From Phycisphaerae bacterium (GTDB taxonomy: Bacteria > Planctomycetota > Phycisphaerae > FEN-1346 > JAACEH01): 64,000 bases of DNA. Below are positions 41,353-49,689 of this stretch, in pieces. The notes under the pieces are model-generated. The model saw only the letters and a program-made list of their open reading frames with translations, was not told where the DNA came from and did not search any database. Position 1 is the first letter of the stretch. The number at the start of each line of letters is the position of its first letter. The stretch is from contig JAAYDY010000101.1 in assembly GCA_012729015.1 (NCBI GenBank), forward strand, positions 62,001 through 126,000, in the 5' to 3' direction. A program made the position numbers and the translations under genes.

Positions 41353-41391
41353 CAAGGCTTGTCTCCGGCGATCGGAGGCAAGCCTTGTTTT
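41353..41391 (+). terminator. Intrinsic terminator after the first RCC1/dockerin gene
   Basis: CAAGGCTTG (41353-41361) pairs perfectly with CAAGCCTTG (41379-41387), with an inner CTCCG/CGGAG stem. TTTT follows at 41388-41391. Confidence 0.85.
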
Positions 41392-41406
41392 CATTCCGGC
41401 CGCCGA

Positions 41407-41556
41407 GGGGTGCATGTCGTGTTTGCAGGTACACAGGCTCTGGCGCCGCAGAAAAGGGGGGCACACTTTGGCGCCGCCTGCGGCCCTCGACTGTGCTCGG
41501 GCCAGGACGTCGCTCCAAAGTGTGGTCCCCCTGACCACAACCGTGACATGCACCCC
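41407..41556. mobile_element. 150-bp MITE-like element with 12-bp terminal inverted repeats
   Basis: GGGGTGCATGTC (41407-41418) and its exact complement GACATGCACCCC (41545-41556) bound the element. The flanks CGCCGA (41401-41406 and 41557-41562), extendable to CGCCGAGG, look like a target-site duplication. A second inner inverted repeat is 41456-41471 (GGGGGGCACACTTTGG) against 41515-41531. No transposase is encoded, so mobilisation in trans would be needed. Confidence 0.6.
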
Positions 41557-41676
41557 CGCCGAGGATTTGGTAGACGCCGGTCCGCGTGTTGGCCGATAGA
41601 CCCGATACGCGGCTCCGGGCAGTGGGCACGGTGTCGCGACCACGCGGCGCACTGCACCGTTGCGAGGACATGCCTC

Positions 41677-44061
41677 ATGAAGTGGGCACATGGCGTCAGC
41701 CGGCGCGACCCGGTCGCGCGGCACCCCCTGTGGTTTCGATGGCTCGGAATGCTGGCGGTTGGGATGTCGGCGGCGCTATGCGCTGCGGGGGCGTCCGCGC
41801 AGCCGGCGCCCGGCCCCGTCTGGTCGGTCGGTCACAACAACTACGGACAACTCGGCGTCGGCGGCACGAGCGGCAGCCTCACGCCGGTGCGGACGTCGGG
41901 TCTTTCGGCGGCGATCGCCCTGGCGGCAGGGCGATACCACAGCCTGGCCCTGGACGACCAGGGGGCGGTCTGGGCCTGGGGATACAACTGGGTCGGCCAG
42001 CTTGGCGACGGCACGACCCTTGACCGCGATGAACCGGTCCTCGTGACCGGGCTCGGCCGGTGCAAGGGCCTCGGGGCAGGGAACTATCACAGCCTGGCGA
42101 TTGCCGACGACGGCACGCTGTGGGCCTGGGGCCGCAACGCCTACGGAGAACTCGGTGACGGCACGACGCAGGACCGGGCGACGCCGGTCCGCGTGGCCGG
42201 GTTGGAGGACGTGGTGCTGGTCTCGGCCGGCCGGTTCCACAGCGTGGCACTGACCGGCGACGGGGCGGTCTGGACCTGGGGCAGAAACCTCAACGGCCAG
42301 CTCGGCGACGGCACCACGATCGACCGCGTGACACCGGTTCGAGTGAGCGGCGTTCCCGCGGCCGCGTGGGTGGCGGCGGGCTACAGCCACACGGTGGCTG
42401 CCGCCGAGGATGGATCGGTCTGGACCTGGGGCCGCAACAACTACGGCCAACTCGGCGATGGGTCCACGGTGGATCGGCTGTCGCCGGTTCGCGTGGCGTC
42501 GGTCGAAGGCGTCGATCGGGTGGCGGCCGGGTACTACCACACGCTGGCCGTGCGTGGCGACGGTACGGTGGCCGCCTGGGGCCGCAACCTCGAAGGCCAA
42601 CTCGGCGACGGCTACGTCGTGAACCGTCTGCGCCCGGTCGCCATGGGAACCGTGACGGACGCCGGCGCGGCGGCGGCCGGCAGCAACCACACGCTGATCC
42701 TCGGCCGCGACGGCCGCCTGTGGGCGTGCGGCTACAACGAGAACGGTCAACTGGGTGACGGCTCGACCGTGAACCGCCCCGCGCCGGTGCGCGTGGCCGG
42801 CGTCGCGGGGCAGGGGTATCTGCCGAACGTGGTGGCGGTGGCCTGCGGCGGATACCACAGTCAGGCCCTGATCAACTGCACCGCGACGCTTCAGGTGGCG
42901 TCCCAGCCGCCGCAGGGCGGCACGCTCGTCTGGGGGCCGCAGAAAGAGGTGTACGACTACGGCGACCTGGTGACGGTGGAGGCGTCGCCCGAGGCGGGCT
43001 GGGAGCTCAGCGGCTGGAGCGAACTGCCGTCGGGCGCGGCCGCAGGGGGCGGCACGGCGCCGCAGGGGCTCATCTCGTTCAATGTCCTGTGCGACGGTCG
43101 CGTCGCGGCCGATTTCGTGCAACGTTTCTGCGACGTGCAGCTCGTGGCGTCGCCCGGTGGCATGGTGACCGGCGACGTGTCCGGCGTGTACGAGGTCGGT
43201 CGCGTGCTCGCGTTTCACGCCCAGGCCGACCCGGAGCACCGTTTTGTCGCGTGGTGGGTTGACGATCAGTTGGCCGGCGAGGACGCCGACCTGACGCTGA
43301 CGGTGGAGGCCGACACGACGGTGGAGGCGCTGTTCGCCCGTCAATGCGTCCTGACGGTGGTGGACGGGGCCGGGGACGGCGTCTACGACGAAGGGGCCGA
43401 GGTCGAGATCGTGGCCGACTGTCCGGCGGAGTTCTTTGCGGGCTGGACGGGCGACGTGGCGACGGTGGCCGATGTGTTGAGCCGCACGACGACGGTGACG
43501 GTGAACGATCACCTAACGGTTACGGCCTCGGCGACGGCGCGGCTGACGATTGCCGTGGTGACGGAGGACAACCTGGACTGGGTCTACCAGAACACCCCCG
43601 GCTGCATGGTTCACGGCGGGCACGGCGTGGCCCTTGAGGCCGTGGTGCTGGAGGCCGCGGGCAACGATGCGATCAGCCTGGCCGTGACCAAGGCGCCGGG
43701 CAGCGGCCCCGGCGAGGTGACGGTGGCGGACGATCCGTCGGGGCGGCCGCTGGTGCGGCTGATTCTCGGGAGCCCGCGGAGCGATGGGACGGCTGGCTCG
43801 CTTGTTCTGACTGTGACGGCCACTGGCAACGTCTGGGGCGAGGCCGTCGTGTCGGTGCCCTTCGCCGTGCGGCGTCTGGGCGACATCGACGGCAACGGCG
43901 GGGCCGAACCGACCGACATGGCCATGCTGGTCATGTGCCTGAACGGCATGGCGCCGGCCGGGGTCCATCGCCGGGCGTTCGATTTGGACGCCAACGGCGG
44001 CGCCGAACCCGGCGACATGGCCATGCTGGTCAACATTCTCAACGGCATCCCGGTGGGCTGA
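41677..44061 (+). CDS. Secreted RCC1-repeat protein with B-repeat and dockerin repeats, paralogue of the preceding gene
   Basis: The ATG at 41677 has GAGGA upstream; the frame is open further 5' through the MITE-like element but without a signal peptide. The 794-residue product has a signal peptide (about 1-42, ending GASAQ). Seven RCC1 repeats lie at about 45-405 (WSVGHNNYGQLGVGG, WAWGYNWVGQLGDGT, WTWGRNLNGQLGDGT), and two B-repeat-like units at about 410-620. A beta-sandwich module contains DNLDWVYQNTPG, matching GLDWVYQNIPA in the paralogue. The C-terminal dockerin pair starts near residue 735 (GDIDGNGGAEPTD and FDLDANGGAEPGD). It lacks the tandem B-repeat expansion of its neighbour, which explains most of the 300-residue difference. 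The two genes are a diverged tandem pair. Confidence 0.88.
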   Translation: MKWAHGVSRRDPVARHPLWFRWLGMLAVGMSAALCAAGASAQPAPGPVWSVGHNNYGQLGVGGTSGSLTPVRTSGLSAAIALAAGRYHSLALDDQGAVWAWGYNWVGQLGDGTTLDRDEPVLVTGLGRCKGLGAGNYHSLAIADDGTLWAWGRNAYGELGDGTTQDRATPVRVAGLEDVVLVSAGRFHSVALTGDGAVWTWGRNLNGQLGDGTTIDRVTPVRVSGVPAAAWVAAGYSHTVAAAEDGSVWTWGRNNYGQLGDGSTVDRLSPVRVASVEGVDRVAAGYYHTLAVRGDGTVAAWGRNLEGQLGDGYVVNRLRPVAMGTVTDAGAAAAGSNHTLILGRDGRLWACGYNENGQLGDGSTVNRPAPVRVAGVAGQGYLPNVVAVACGGYHSQALINCTATLQVASQPPQGGTLVWGPQKEVYDYGDLVTVEASPEAGWELSGWSELPSGAAAGGGTAPQGLISFNVLCDGRVAADFVQRFCDVQLVASPGGMVTGDVSGVYEVGRVLAFHAQADPEHRFVAWWVDDQLAGEDADLTLTVEADTTVEALFARQCVLTVVDGAGDGVYDEGAEVEIVADCPAEFFAGWTGDVATVADVLSRTTTVTVNDHLTVTASATARLTIAVVTEDNLDWVYQNTPGCMVHGGHGVALEAVVLEAAGNDAISLAVTKAPGSGPGEVTVADDPSGRPLVRLILGSPRSDGTAGSLVLTVTATGNVWGEAVVSVPFAVRRLGDIDGNGGAEPTDMAMLVMCLNGMAPAGVHRRAFDLDANGGAEPGDMAMLVNILNGIPVG

Positions 44062-44102
44062 GTGTGTGACTTGATTTCCTGGCGGGAAATCAAGTCGCAC
44101 AC
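44062..44102 (+). terminator. 18-bp hairpin directly after the second RCC1/dockerin gene
   Basis: Arms 44062-44079 and 44085-44102 pair over 18 bp with a single G-U pair and loop TGGCG. The first base is one nucleotide past the stop codon. No T tract follows, so it may end transcription by another route or protect the 3' end. Confidence 0.6.
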
Positions 44103-44324
44103 AGAGCAGGAGATCAGGTGAACAGGTGAAACAGCGCACAACTCAAGCTTAGCCCTGTGCCTGCTCTCCTGCGGTCTCCTGATCACCTGTCCCCTGTTCC
44201 CGTCGGCTCTCAAATCTACCCCGGGCCCCAAACCACTCCATGGCATGAAAACGGGTCACACACCGGGCTGACGGCGGGCGAAAAATCGGGCGGGTTTCCT
44301 CTGGCGTTGGGGTCTCCGGCAGGC
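44103..44324. other. Intergenic region before recA with an imperfect long inverted repeat
   Basis: GGAGATCAGGTGAACAGG near 44108-44125 faces a complementary-type segment TCTCCTGATCACCTGTCCCC near 44174-44193. The pairing is imperfect. No open frame with support is present. A possible -10 box TACACT lies at 44325-44330 without a good -35; no LexA-type box was recognised upstream of recA. Confidence 0.4.
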
Positions 44325-44473
44325 TACACTCCCACGTGCGATCGGTCGGCGTTGTCGCCGCTGTGGGCCGGTCGCGCTGCCGACGCGCGTCGACCGGAAC
44401 GGGCGCGTTCGGCGGCGCCCACTCGATGGCAGTGAATCACTCATCACAACATGCACGGGCTAAGGAGATGCGG

Positions 44474-45559
44474 ATGGCGAAGTCTGTGGAAGCAGCCGGC
44501 GACCCCAAGGCGTTGGACCGTGTTCTGATGCAGATCGAGAAGCAGTTCGGCAAGGGTTCGATCATGCACATGGGCGAGTTCCAGACGGCCCCGATTGCGG
44601 GCATTCCGACGGGAAGCCTGAGCCTGGACATCGCGCTGGGCGGCAACGGCGTGCCTCGCGGCCGCGTGGTCGAGCTGTTCGGCCCCGAGTCCAGCGGCAA
44701 GACCACGCTGGCGTTGCACATGGTGGCCCAGGCGCAGAAACGGGGCGGAATCGCCGCGTTCATCGACGCCGAACATGCGCTGGACCCGTCGTGGTGCCGG
44801 CGGCTGGGCGTCAACGTGGAGAACCTCCTGATCAGCCAGCCAGACAGCGGCGAGCAGGCCCTGGAAATCTGCGAGATGCTGGTCAACTCGAACGCCGTGG
44901 ACATCATCGTAATCGACAGCGTGGCGGCCCTGACCCCGCGGGCCGAGATCGAAGGCAACATCGGGGACCAGTTCGTGGGTCTCCAGGCGCGGCTGATGAG
45001 CCAGGCCCTGCGGAAGCTGACGGCCGGCATCGCCAGGTCGCGGACCACGGTCGTCTTCATCAACCAGATCCGGATGAAGATCGGCGTCATGTTCGGCAAT
45101 CCCGAGACGACCCCCGGCGGCAAGGCCCTGAAGTTCTACTCGTCGGTGCGGCTCGACGTGCGTCGCATCGCCGCCATCAAGGAAGGCGAGCAGGTGACCG
45201 GCAGCCGCACGCGCGTGAAGGTGGTCAAGAACAAGGTGGCGCCGCCGTTCACGCAGGCGGAGTTCGACATCATGTACGACAGCGGCATCAGCTACGAAGG
45301 CGACCTGCTGGACCTGGGCATCGCACTGAACGTGATCCAGAAGAGCGGTGCGTGGTTCAGCTACGGCGACGTGCGGCTGGGTCAGGGTCGCGAGAACACG
45401 CGGCAGTTCCTGAAGGAGAACGCCGACCTGACGGCGGAGATCGAGCAGGCGGTCCGGGCGAAGAAGGGCTTGGTTCCTGTCGGCGATGCAGTTCCGGCCG
45501 ACGCCGCCCCGAAGGATGCCAAGGACGCCGAGAAGGCGGCGGCTTCGGCCAAAAAGTAG
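44474..45559 (+). CDS. recA: RecA recombinase
   Basis: AAGGAG at 44462-44467 fits the ATG at 44474, giving 361 residues starting [20 protein letters not shown]. Family motifs are [14 protein letters not shown], the Walker [25 protein letters not shown], the Walker B-type [20 protein letters not shown], and loop L2 [22 protein letters not shown]. The C-terminus is Ala/Lys rich ([14 protein letters not shown]). RecA forms ATP-dependent filaments on single-stranded DNA for recombination and SOS signalling. RecX, a common neighbour, is absent. A two-tier hairpin terminator follows. Confidence 0.97.
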   Translation: MAKSVEAAGDPKALDRVLMQIEKQFGKGSIMHMGEFQTAPIAGIPTGSLSLDIALGGNGVPRGRVVELFGPESSGKTTLALHMVAQAQKRGGIAAFIDAEHALDPSWCRRLGVNVENLLISQPDSGEQALEICEMLVNSNAVDIIVIDSVAALTPRAEIEGNIGDQFVGLQARLMSQALRKLTAGIARSRTTVVFINQIRMKIGVMFGNPETTPGGKALKFYSSVRLDVRRIAAIKEGEQVTGSRTRVKVVKNKVAPPFTQAEFDIMYDSGISYEGDLLDLGIALNVIQKSGAWFSYGDVRLGQGRENTRQFLKENADLTAEIEQAVRAKKGLVPVGDAVPADAAPKDAKDAEKAAASAKK

Positions 45560-45606
45560 CGGATCGTCGCTGTTGATTGAGCGGGCTTGATCGTATGATG
45601 ACTGAG

Positions 45607-45644
45607 AGCGGCGACCGGCGAGAGAAGTCGCCGATCGCCGCTTT
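45607..45644 (+). terminator. Intrinsic terminator after recA
   Basis: AGCGGCGA (45607-45614) pairs with TCGCCGCT (45635-45642), with an inner CGGCGA/TCGCCG stem. TTT is at 45642-45644. Confidence 0.75.
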
Positions 45645-45723
45645 CGTGTTGTCATGGCCGGATCGGATCGCGTGGTTAAGGCGTTGTGGCATACGAGGTT
45701 GTGGGTTGGGAGGAGCGAGATAC

Positions 45724-47217
45724 ATGAAACGGACGAACTGGAGCGTGAGGCGTGTGGCAGTGGTGGTGTCGGCGGCGGCGATGGCGATGATGCTATGGTC
45801 CTCGGCGGCGCTTGCGGCCGACGGGGCGGAGGCGTATCAGGCCCTTCAGGACCGCATCGAGAAGGTGGCCGACGACCTGGGCCGGAGCGTGGTCAGCATT
45901 CAGACCAAATCGAAGGTGTCGCAGCAGCCGCTGGACTGGGATTCGGACCTGTGGGACATGTTGCCGGACCAGTGGCGTCGGCGGCTGCCCCAGCCTCGCC
46001 GCCAGGCGCCTCGGCAGGACGACGGGGAACTGGTGCCGCAGGGCATCGGCTCGGGGGTGATCATCTCGGCCGACGGGTACATTCTGACGAACCAGCACGT
46101 GGTTCGTGAGGCGGCGGAGGTGGAGGTGGTGTTGTCCGACAAACGGCGGTTCAAGGCGACCGTCGTGGGGCAGGACCCGCGGAGCGACCTGGCGGTGCTG
46201 AAGGTGGAGGCGACGGAGCTTCCGGCGGCGACGTTGAACGGCGCGGCCGATGTGCGGCGCGGGTTGTTTGTTCTGGCGGTGGGGTCGCCGTTCGGATTCG
46301 GCGCCGACGGGCAGGCGAGCGTCAGTTTCGGCATTGTCAGCGGCACGCGCCGGCGGCTGGCCCTGGGCATGGAGGACGAGGACCGGTTCTACGGCAAGCT
46401 GATTCAGACGGACGCGGCGATCAATCCGGGCAACAGCGGCGGGCCCTTGTGTACTCTGGACGGCAAGGTCATCGGCATCAACGTGGCCATCGCGTCGCGC
46501 GGCGGCGGGAGCCAGGGCGTGGGCTTCGCCATTCCCATCGACGAGGCGACCCTGGACATTGTCCAGCGGCTGAAGAAGGGCAAGGAAATCGAGTACGGTT
46601 ACCTGGGCGTCGAGATTCGCGATCCGCAGCCGGCCGAGAGCGAGACGGCCGGAGCGCCCGTGGGCAAGGGAGCTTTCGTCAGTTCGGTGGTGCCGGGCAG
46701 CCCGGCCGACAAGGCGGGCATCCTGCCGGCCGACCTGATCGTGGAGATGGACGGCAAGCCGGTGCCCGACGCCGACGATCTGGTGGCGCGGGTCGGCATG
46801 ACGCCGGTCGGCGGCACCATCGAGATGGTGCTCTATCGCAGCGGCGAGAAGAAGACCGTGAAGGCGACGGTCGTCCGGCGCGACCCGGCGAAGATCGCCA
46901 TGGGCGGTGGCGGCGGTGACGACGACGGGCCGGCGCCGGCGGGCTCGTTCGAGTGGCGCGGCCTGACGCTTCAGGATCTGACGCGGGCCCTGCGGCAGGA
47001 GGCGGGGCTGGACGACAGCGTCCAGGGCGTCTACGTGACCCGCGTGGACGAGAAGAGCAAGGCCCACGAGAGTGGCCTGCGGGCCGGCATGGTCATCAAC
47101 CAGGTGGCGTCGCAGAAGGTGACCGACCTGGAGACCCTGAAAGCCATCGGCAAGAAGCTCAAGGGGGCGGTATTCGTCAACGTCGTCGGCCAGGGACCGA
47201 TGATTGTGGGCGAGTAG
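45724..47217 (+). CDS. HtrA/DegP-type periplasmic serine protease with two PDZ domains
   Basis: The ATG at 45724 follows GGGAGGAGCG; the product is 497 residues. A signal peptide (about 1-35, ending AALAA) is followed by a trypsin-like domain with the triad His125 (TNQHVV), Asp155 (RSDLAVL) and Ser238 (GNSGGP). Two PDZ domains follow at about 295-385 (YLGVEIRDPQPAE, SPADKAGILPADLIVEMDGK) and 400-495 (HESGLRAGMVINQVASQKV). A Gly/Asp-rich linker (GGGGGDDDGPAPAG) separates them. The family degrades or refolds damaged envelope proteins. It is not coupled to recA, which has its own terminator. Confidence 0.93.
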   Translation: MKRTNWSVRRVAVVVSAAAMAMMLWSSAALAADGAEAYQALQDRIEKVADDLGRSVVSIQTKSKVSQQPLDWDSDLWDMLPDQWRRRLPQPRRQAPRQDDGELVPQGIGSGVIISADGYILTNQHVVREAAEVEVVLSDKRRFKATVVGQDPRSDLAVLKVEATELPAATLNGAADVRRGLFVLAVGSPFGFGADGQASVSFGIVSGTRRRLALGMEDEDRFYGKLIQTDAAINPGNSGGPLCTLDGKVIGINVAIASRGGGSQGVGFAIPIDEATLDIVQRLKKGKEIEYGYLGVEIRDPQPAESETAGAPVGKGAFVSSVVPGSPADKAGILPADLIVEMDGKPVPDADDLVARVGMTPVGGTIEMVLYRSGEKKTVKATVVRRDPAKIAMGGGGGDDDGPAPAGSFEWRGLTLQDLTRALRQEAGLDDSVQGVYVTRVDEKSKAHESGLRAGMVINQVASQKVTDLETLKAIGKKLKGAVFVNVVGQGPMIVGE

Positions 47218-47300
47218 GCCGCGGTCACGAACTGACGCGGTCTGACTGTGTCAGGGCGGGGCCCGAGATGTGCGACAGCTGTGACATCGGGAAGCCCGAT

Positions 47301-47329
47301 TTGCTTTTTAAGCCGTTGTGGTGTATAGT
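47301..47329 (+). promoter_or_regulatory. Sigma70-like promoter of the structured leader/RNA
   Basis: TTGCTT (47301-47306), 17 bp, TATAGT (47324-47329). The expected start is near 47336. Confidence 0.65.
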
Positions 47330-47335
47330 CTTATC

Positions 47336-47500
47336 CGGAGGGAGCCGATTGGCAGCGGTGCTGGGATGGTCCGGCCAGGGATGGGCCGGAAGGGTCTCTG
47401 AGGCTCCAGACCCGACGTTCCAGGCATTCTGACGGTTCGGTTAACGCTTGATACCAAGCGGACTTAGACCCTGTTGCGGGGTCGAAGTCCGCTTTTTTTG
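47336..47500 (+). ncRNA. Structured RNA ending in an intrinsic terminator: attenuator leader or small RNA
   Basis: Between the promoter and a strong terminator lie about 120 nt with clear folds. TCCGGCC/GGCCGGA is at 47370-47376/47384-47390. GGGTCT/AGACCC is at 47392-47397/47408-47413. CGCTTG-ATAC-CAAGCG is at 47445-47460. The last hairpin shares GCG (47458-47460) with the 5' arm of the terminator, so the two cannot form fully together, as expected of an attenuator switch. The next gene, a PEP-CTERM protein, starts 141 nt beyond the terminator. No known riboswitch class was recognised; a free-standing small RNA of about 165 nt is equally possible. Confidence 0.55.
47458..47499 (+). terminator. 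Strong intrinsic terminator upstream of the third PEP-CTERM gene
   Basis: GCGGACTT (47458-47465) pairs with AAGTCCGC (47485-47492), and GACCC with GGGTC inside it. Seven T follow at 47493-47499. This is the best T tract in the window. Confidence 0.9.
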
Positions 47501-47640
47501 TTGGAGTGGACTGTGTTGCCTCCGTGGGGCGGGGAGTCCGACGACTCCCGAGGGGACTGGGAAGGCTCGCGTGGGGCAGCACTCTGGATTATCTCTGTCG
47601 GGCCGATCGCGCTGCGGCCGGGAGAATAGGGAGATCTGGC

Positions 47641-48561
47641 ATGGGATGTTTCACGATGGGCACGAATCGGATGGGGCGGCTTCTGGTGACGGCGGCGTGC
47701 GTGGCGGCGGTGGCGTTTGCCGGTTCGGCCGCGCAGGCGGCCGCGGTGACGGGCAACCCGGCGACCGACGACGGGTGGGTGCTGACGGGCCACAGCCTGG
47801 CCAACGGCGTGTACGTCAAGGGCGAAGCCAACTACGGTTACGAGGCGTACGGGGCGGGCCTCACCGTGGCCGCCGGGTCGAACCTGGAAATCAGCGACGG
47901 GACGTTGTCGTGGCTGGCCGGTGACACGGTGGTCGGCGTCGGCGGGCGGTTCGCCTCGATCACGGCCGAGGAGGCCGGCTGGGGAGCCATTGCGGGCGGC
48001 GCGGTCAACTCGCTGTTGTCGGCATCAACCGGACCGAAGCTTCAGGCCAAGTTCGGCACCAGTGCGGCCACGTGGTATACGAGCACCACGGCTCCGATCC
48101 CGGGCAACGGTAACAGCAGCTCCAGTTCCGGCGGCGGCCGCGTGCAGGTACGCACCTCAGGGTACTTTCGGGTCGGAACGCCCGATCCGCGTCAGACCGA
48201 GCCTTGGACGTGGGACGGTAACTCCGGGCAACTGCTGGTGCTTGACAAGGATGACCACATCTTGTGGGACGGCATGTCGGGCACTCCGAAGCAGGTGGCT
48301 CGCATGATCTGGATCTACGATGAGGATCTGGGCTACGTGTCGAGCTGGGAGCTACTGCTGAACGTGTCGCTGCTGGAGCGGCTGGCGCCGGAGAGCTACG
48401 AAGGCCTGTTCCCGGCCATCGGCGACATGGCGATCGTGACCGTGCAGAATGGCGACAACGCGTACACCGACGCGCTGGTGACCGTGGTTCCGGAACCGGC
48501 GACGATGGCGCTGCTGGGTCTGGGCCTTGCCGGATTGGCGGCCCGCCGGCGTCGCAAGTAA
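47641..48561 (+). CDS. PEP-CTERM sorting-domain protein
   Basis: The ATG at 47641 has GGGAGA 8 nt upstream and gives 306 residues; an in-frame ATG at 47656 is possible. The signal peptide ends near AAQAA. The C-terminus has VPEPATMALLGLGLAGLAA followed by RRRRK, a clear exosortase signal. The mature part contains a Ser-rich stretch (NSSSSSGGG) and a later segment LVLDKDDHILWDGMSG; no enzyme family is recognised. It lies behind the structured leader and terminator at 47336-47500, suggesting conditional expression. It is followed by a lipoprotein gene with its own promoter. Confidence 0.88.
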   Translation: MGCFTMGTNRMGRLLVTAACVAAVAFAGSAAQAAAVTGNPATDDGWVLTGHSLANGVYVKGEANYGYEAYGAGLTVAAGSNLEISDGTLSWLAGDTVVGVGGRFASITAEEAGWGAIAGGAVNSLLSASTGPKLQAKFGTSAATWYTSTTAPIPGNGNSSSSSGGGRVQVRTSGYFRVGTPDPRQTEPWTWDGNSGQLLVLDKDDHILWDGMSGTPKQVARMIWIYDEDLGYVSSWELLLNVSLLERLAPESYEGLFPAIGDMAIVTVQNGDNAYTDALVTVVPEPATMALLGLGLAGLAARRRRK

Positions 48562-48743
48562 GCAGCACGCAAGACGTTGCAGCCGAGTTGAATGAACGCG
48601 CGGCCAAGGCCGGATCCGCACGGCCGAGCCGCAGACTGCCTGTGCCCCGTCGGACGCTCGCGCCCCGACGGGGCACGTCTTTGTCCGGGGTTCCTCCGAT
48701 CGGTGGATTCCACGCATCGTGAGGAGGCCCTGTCTCAGGGGGC

Positions 48744-48771
48744 TTGTAACTCGCGACAAGACCGCTACCAT
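48744..48771 (+). promoter_or_regulatory. Promoter placed directly at the start of the lipoprotein gene
   Basis: TTGTAA (48744-48749), 16 bp, TACCAT (48766-48771), with only 6 nt before the ATG at 48778. Confidence 0.5.
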
Positions 48772-48777
48772 AGTGCC

Positions 48778-49689
48778 ATGCGAAACAACGGCACTGGAAG
48801 ATGGCAGCGATGGTGCATCCGTAGCGCGCTCCTGTTGTTCCCTGCAATCGTCGGCATTCTGTGTTGTTCATGCAATGAGCGAAGTGCATGGGACACGATT
48901 CAGATGCAGGAGGACGTGACAGGTGAAGTGGCTATCGGCCGGTACATCGTGAGAACGTACCTGGACACGGAACACGATGGTGGCTCATGGGAGATTCTGG
49001 CGGACGGCTGCAGGGTGCTTGCCGGCGAAGGTTGGCGTTTTGGCATAGGCAGGATGTGGGAGGAACCGGTCGATGAGCATCCAGAGAGGCTGATCGGCCG
49101 CGACATCAACGGCGACGGCGTGCCGGAGGTGGTGCTGTACGAATGGACGGGCGGCGCCCATTGCTGTTTCGTCGCGCGAGTGGTCTCGCTGGGCCAGAAA
49201 TGCCGTGTTCTTGCGGAGATCCACGGCCGTCATGGTGTGCCCCAGTTCGAGGATCGCGACGGCGATGGGATCATGGAAGTGTGTGTTTACGATTGGACCT
49301 TCGAGTACTGGCCCGGGTGCTTCGCGGATTGTCCGGCTCCTCAGGTGGTGTTGTGTTGGCGAGACGGTCGGTACGTTGCCGATGCGGCACTGACGGCGAC
49401 CGCGGCGCCACCCTTGTCGCAGGTGCGGGCCGAAGCGGAGAGGATTCGCCTGGAGGGCTGGGTCGGCGACAACCCGCCCCCGCTATTGTTCAGGACGGCT
49501 CTTGACCTGATGTACGGCGGCCACGAAGAGTTGGGGTGGCAGTTCATTGGCTGGGCGTGGAGAGCCGATGTGACTCCCGACCCAGACCGGCTGAGCGAGT
49601 TGTCAGAGTTGCTGGCCCGAAGTCCGCACTGGCGCGAGTTGCAGCGGCAACGCCGGGCTGCGGCGTGTCGACCCGTGTCTATTCCCTGA
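48778..49689 (+). CDS. Probable lipoprotein with FG-GAP/EF-hand-like Asp-rich repeats
   Basis: The 303-residue protein starts MRNNGTGRWQRWC. A hydrophobic segment (ALLLFPAIVGILCCSC) ends in cysteines and may be a lipoprotein signal, although the lipobox is imperfect. Two Asp-rich loops, DINGDGVPEVVLYEW and DRDGDGIMEVCVYDW, are spaced as in FG-GAP/VCBS repeats and probably bind calcium; several Cys pairs (HCCF, PGCFADCPAP) suggest disulfides. No enzyme family is recognised. No ribosome site precedes the ATG and a promoter -10 ends 6 nt upstream, so a leaderless message is likely. The end overlaps the convergent thpR gene by 11 bp. Confidence 0.7.
   Translation: MRNNGTGRWQRWCIRSALLLFPAIVGILCCSCNERSAWDTIQMQEDVTGEVAIGRYIVRTYLDTEHDGGSWEILADGCRVLAGEGWRFGIGRMWEEPVDEHPERLIGRDINGDGVPEVVLYEWTGGAHCCFVARVVSLGQKCRVLAEIHGRHGVPQFEDRDGDGIMEVCVYDWTFEYWPGCFADCPAPQVVLCWRDGRYVADAALTATAAPPLSQVRAEAERIRLEGWVGDNPPPLLFRTALDLMYGGHEELGWQFIGWAWRADVTPDPDRLSELSELLARSPHWRELQRQRRAAACRPVSIP

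Noticed and set aside
38442..41381. 979-codon minus-strand frame opposite the RCC1/dockerin gene
   Set aside because: It arises from repetitive plus-strand coding sequence; the translation is Arg/His rich without domains.
47336..47500. Structured RNA as 4.5S SRP RNA or a SAM riboswitch
   Set aside because: The GGTCAGG...GGAAGGAAGCAGC SRP core and the SAM-I consensus blocks are absent, despite a superficial CCGGAAGGG and CTTATCCGGAGGG.
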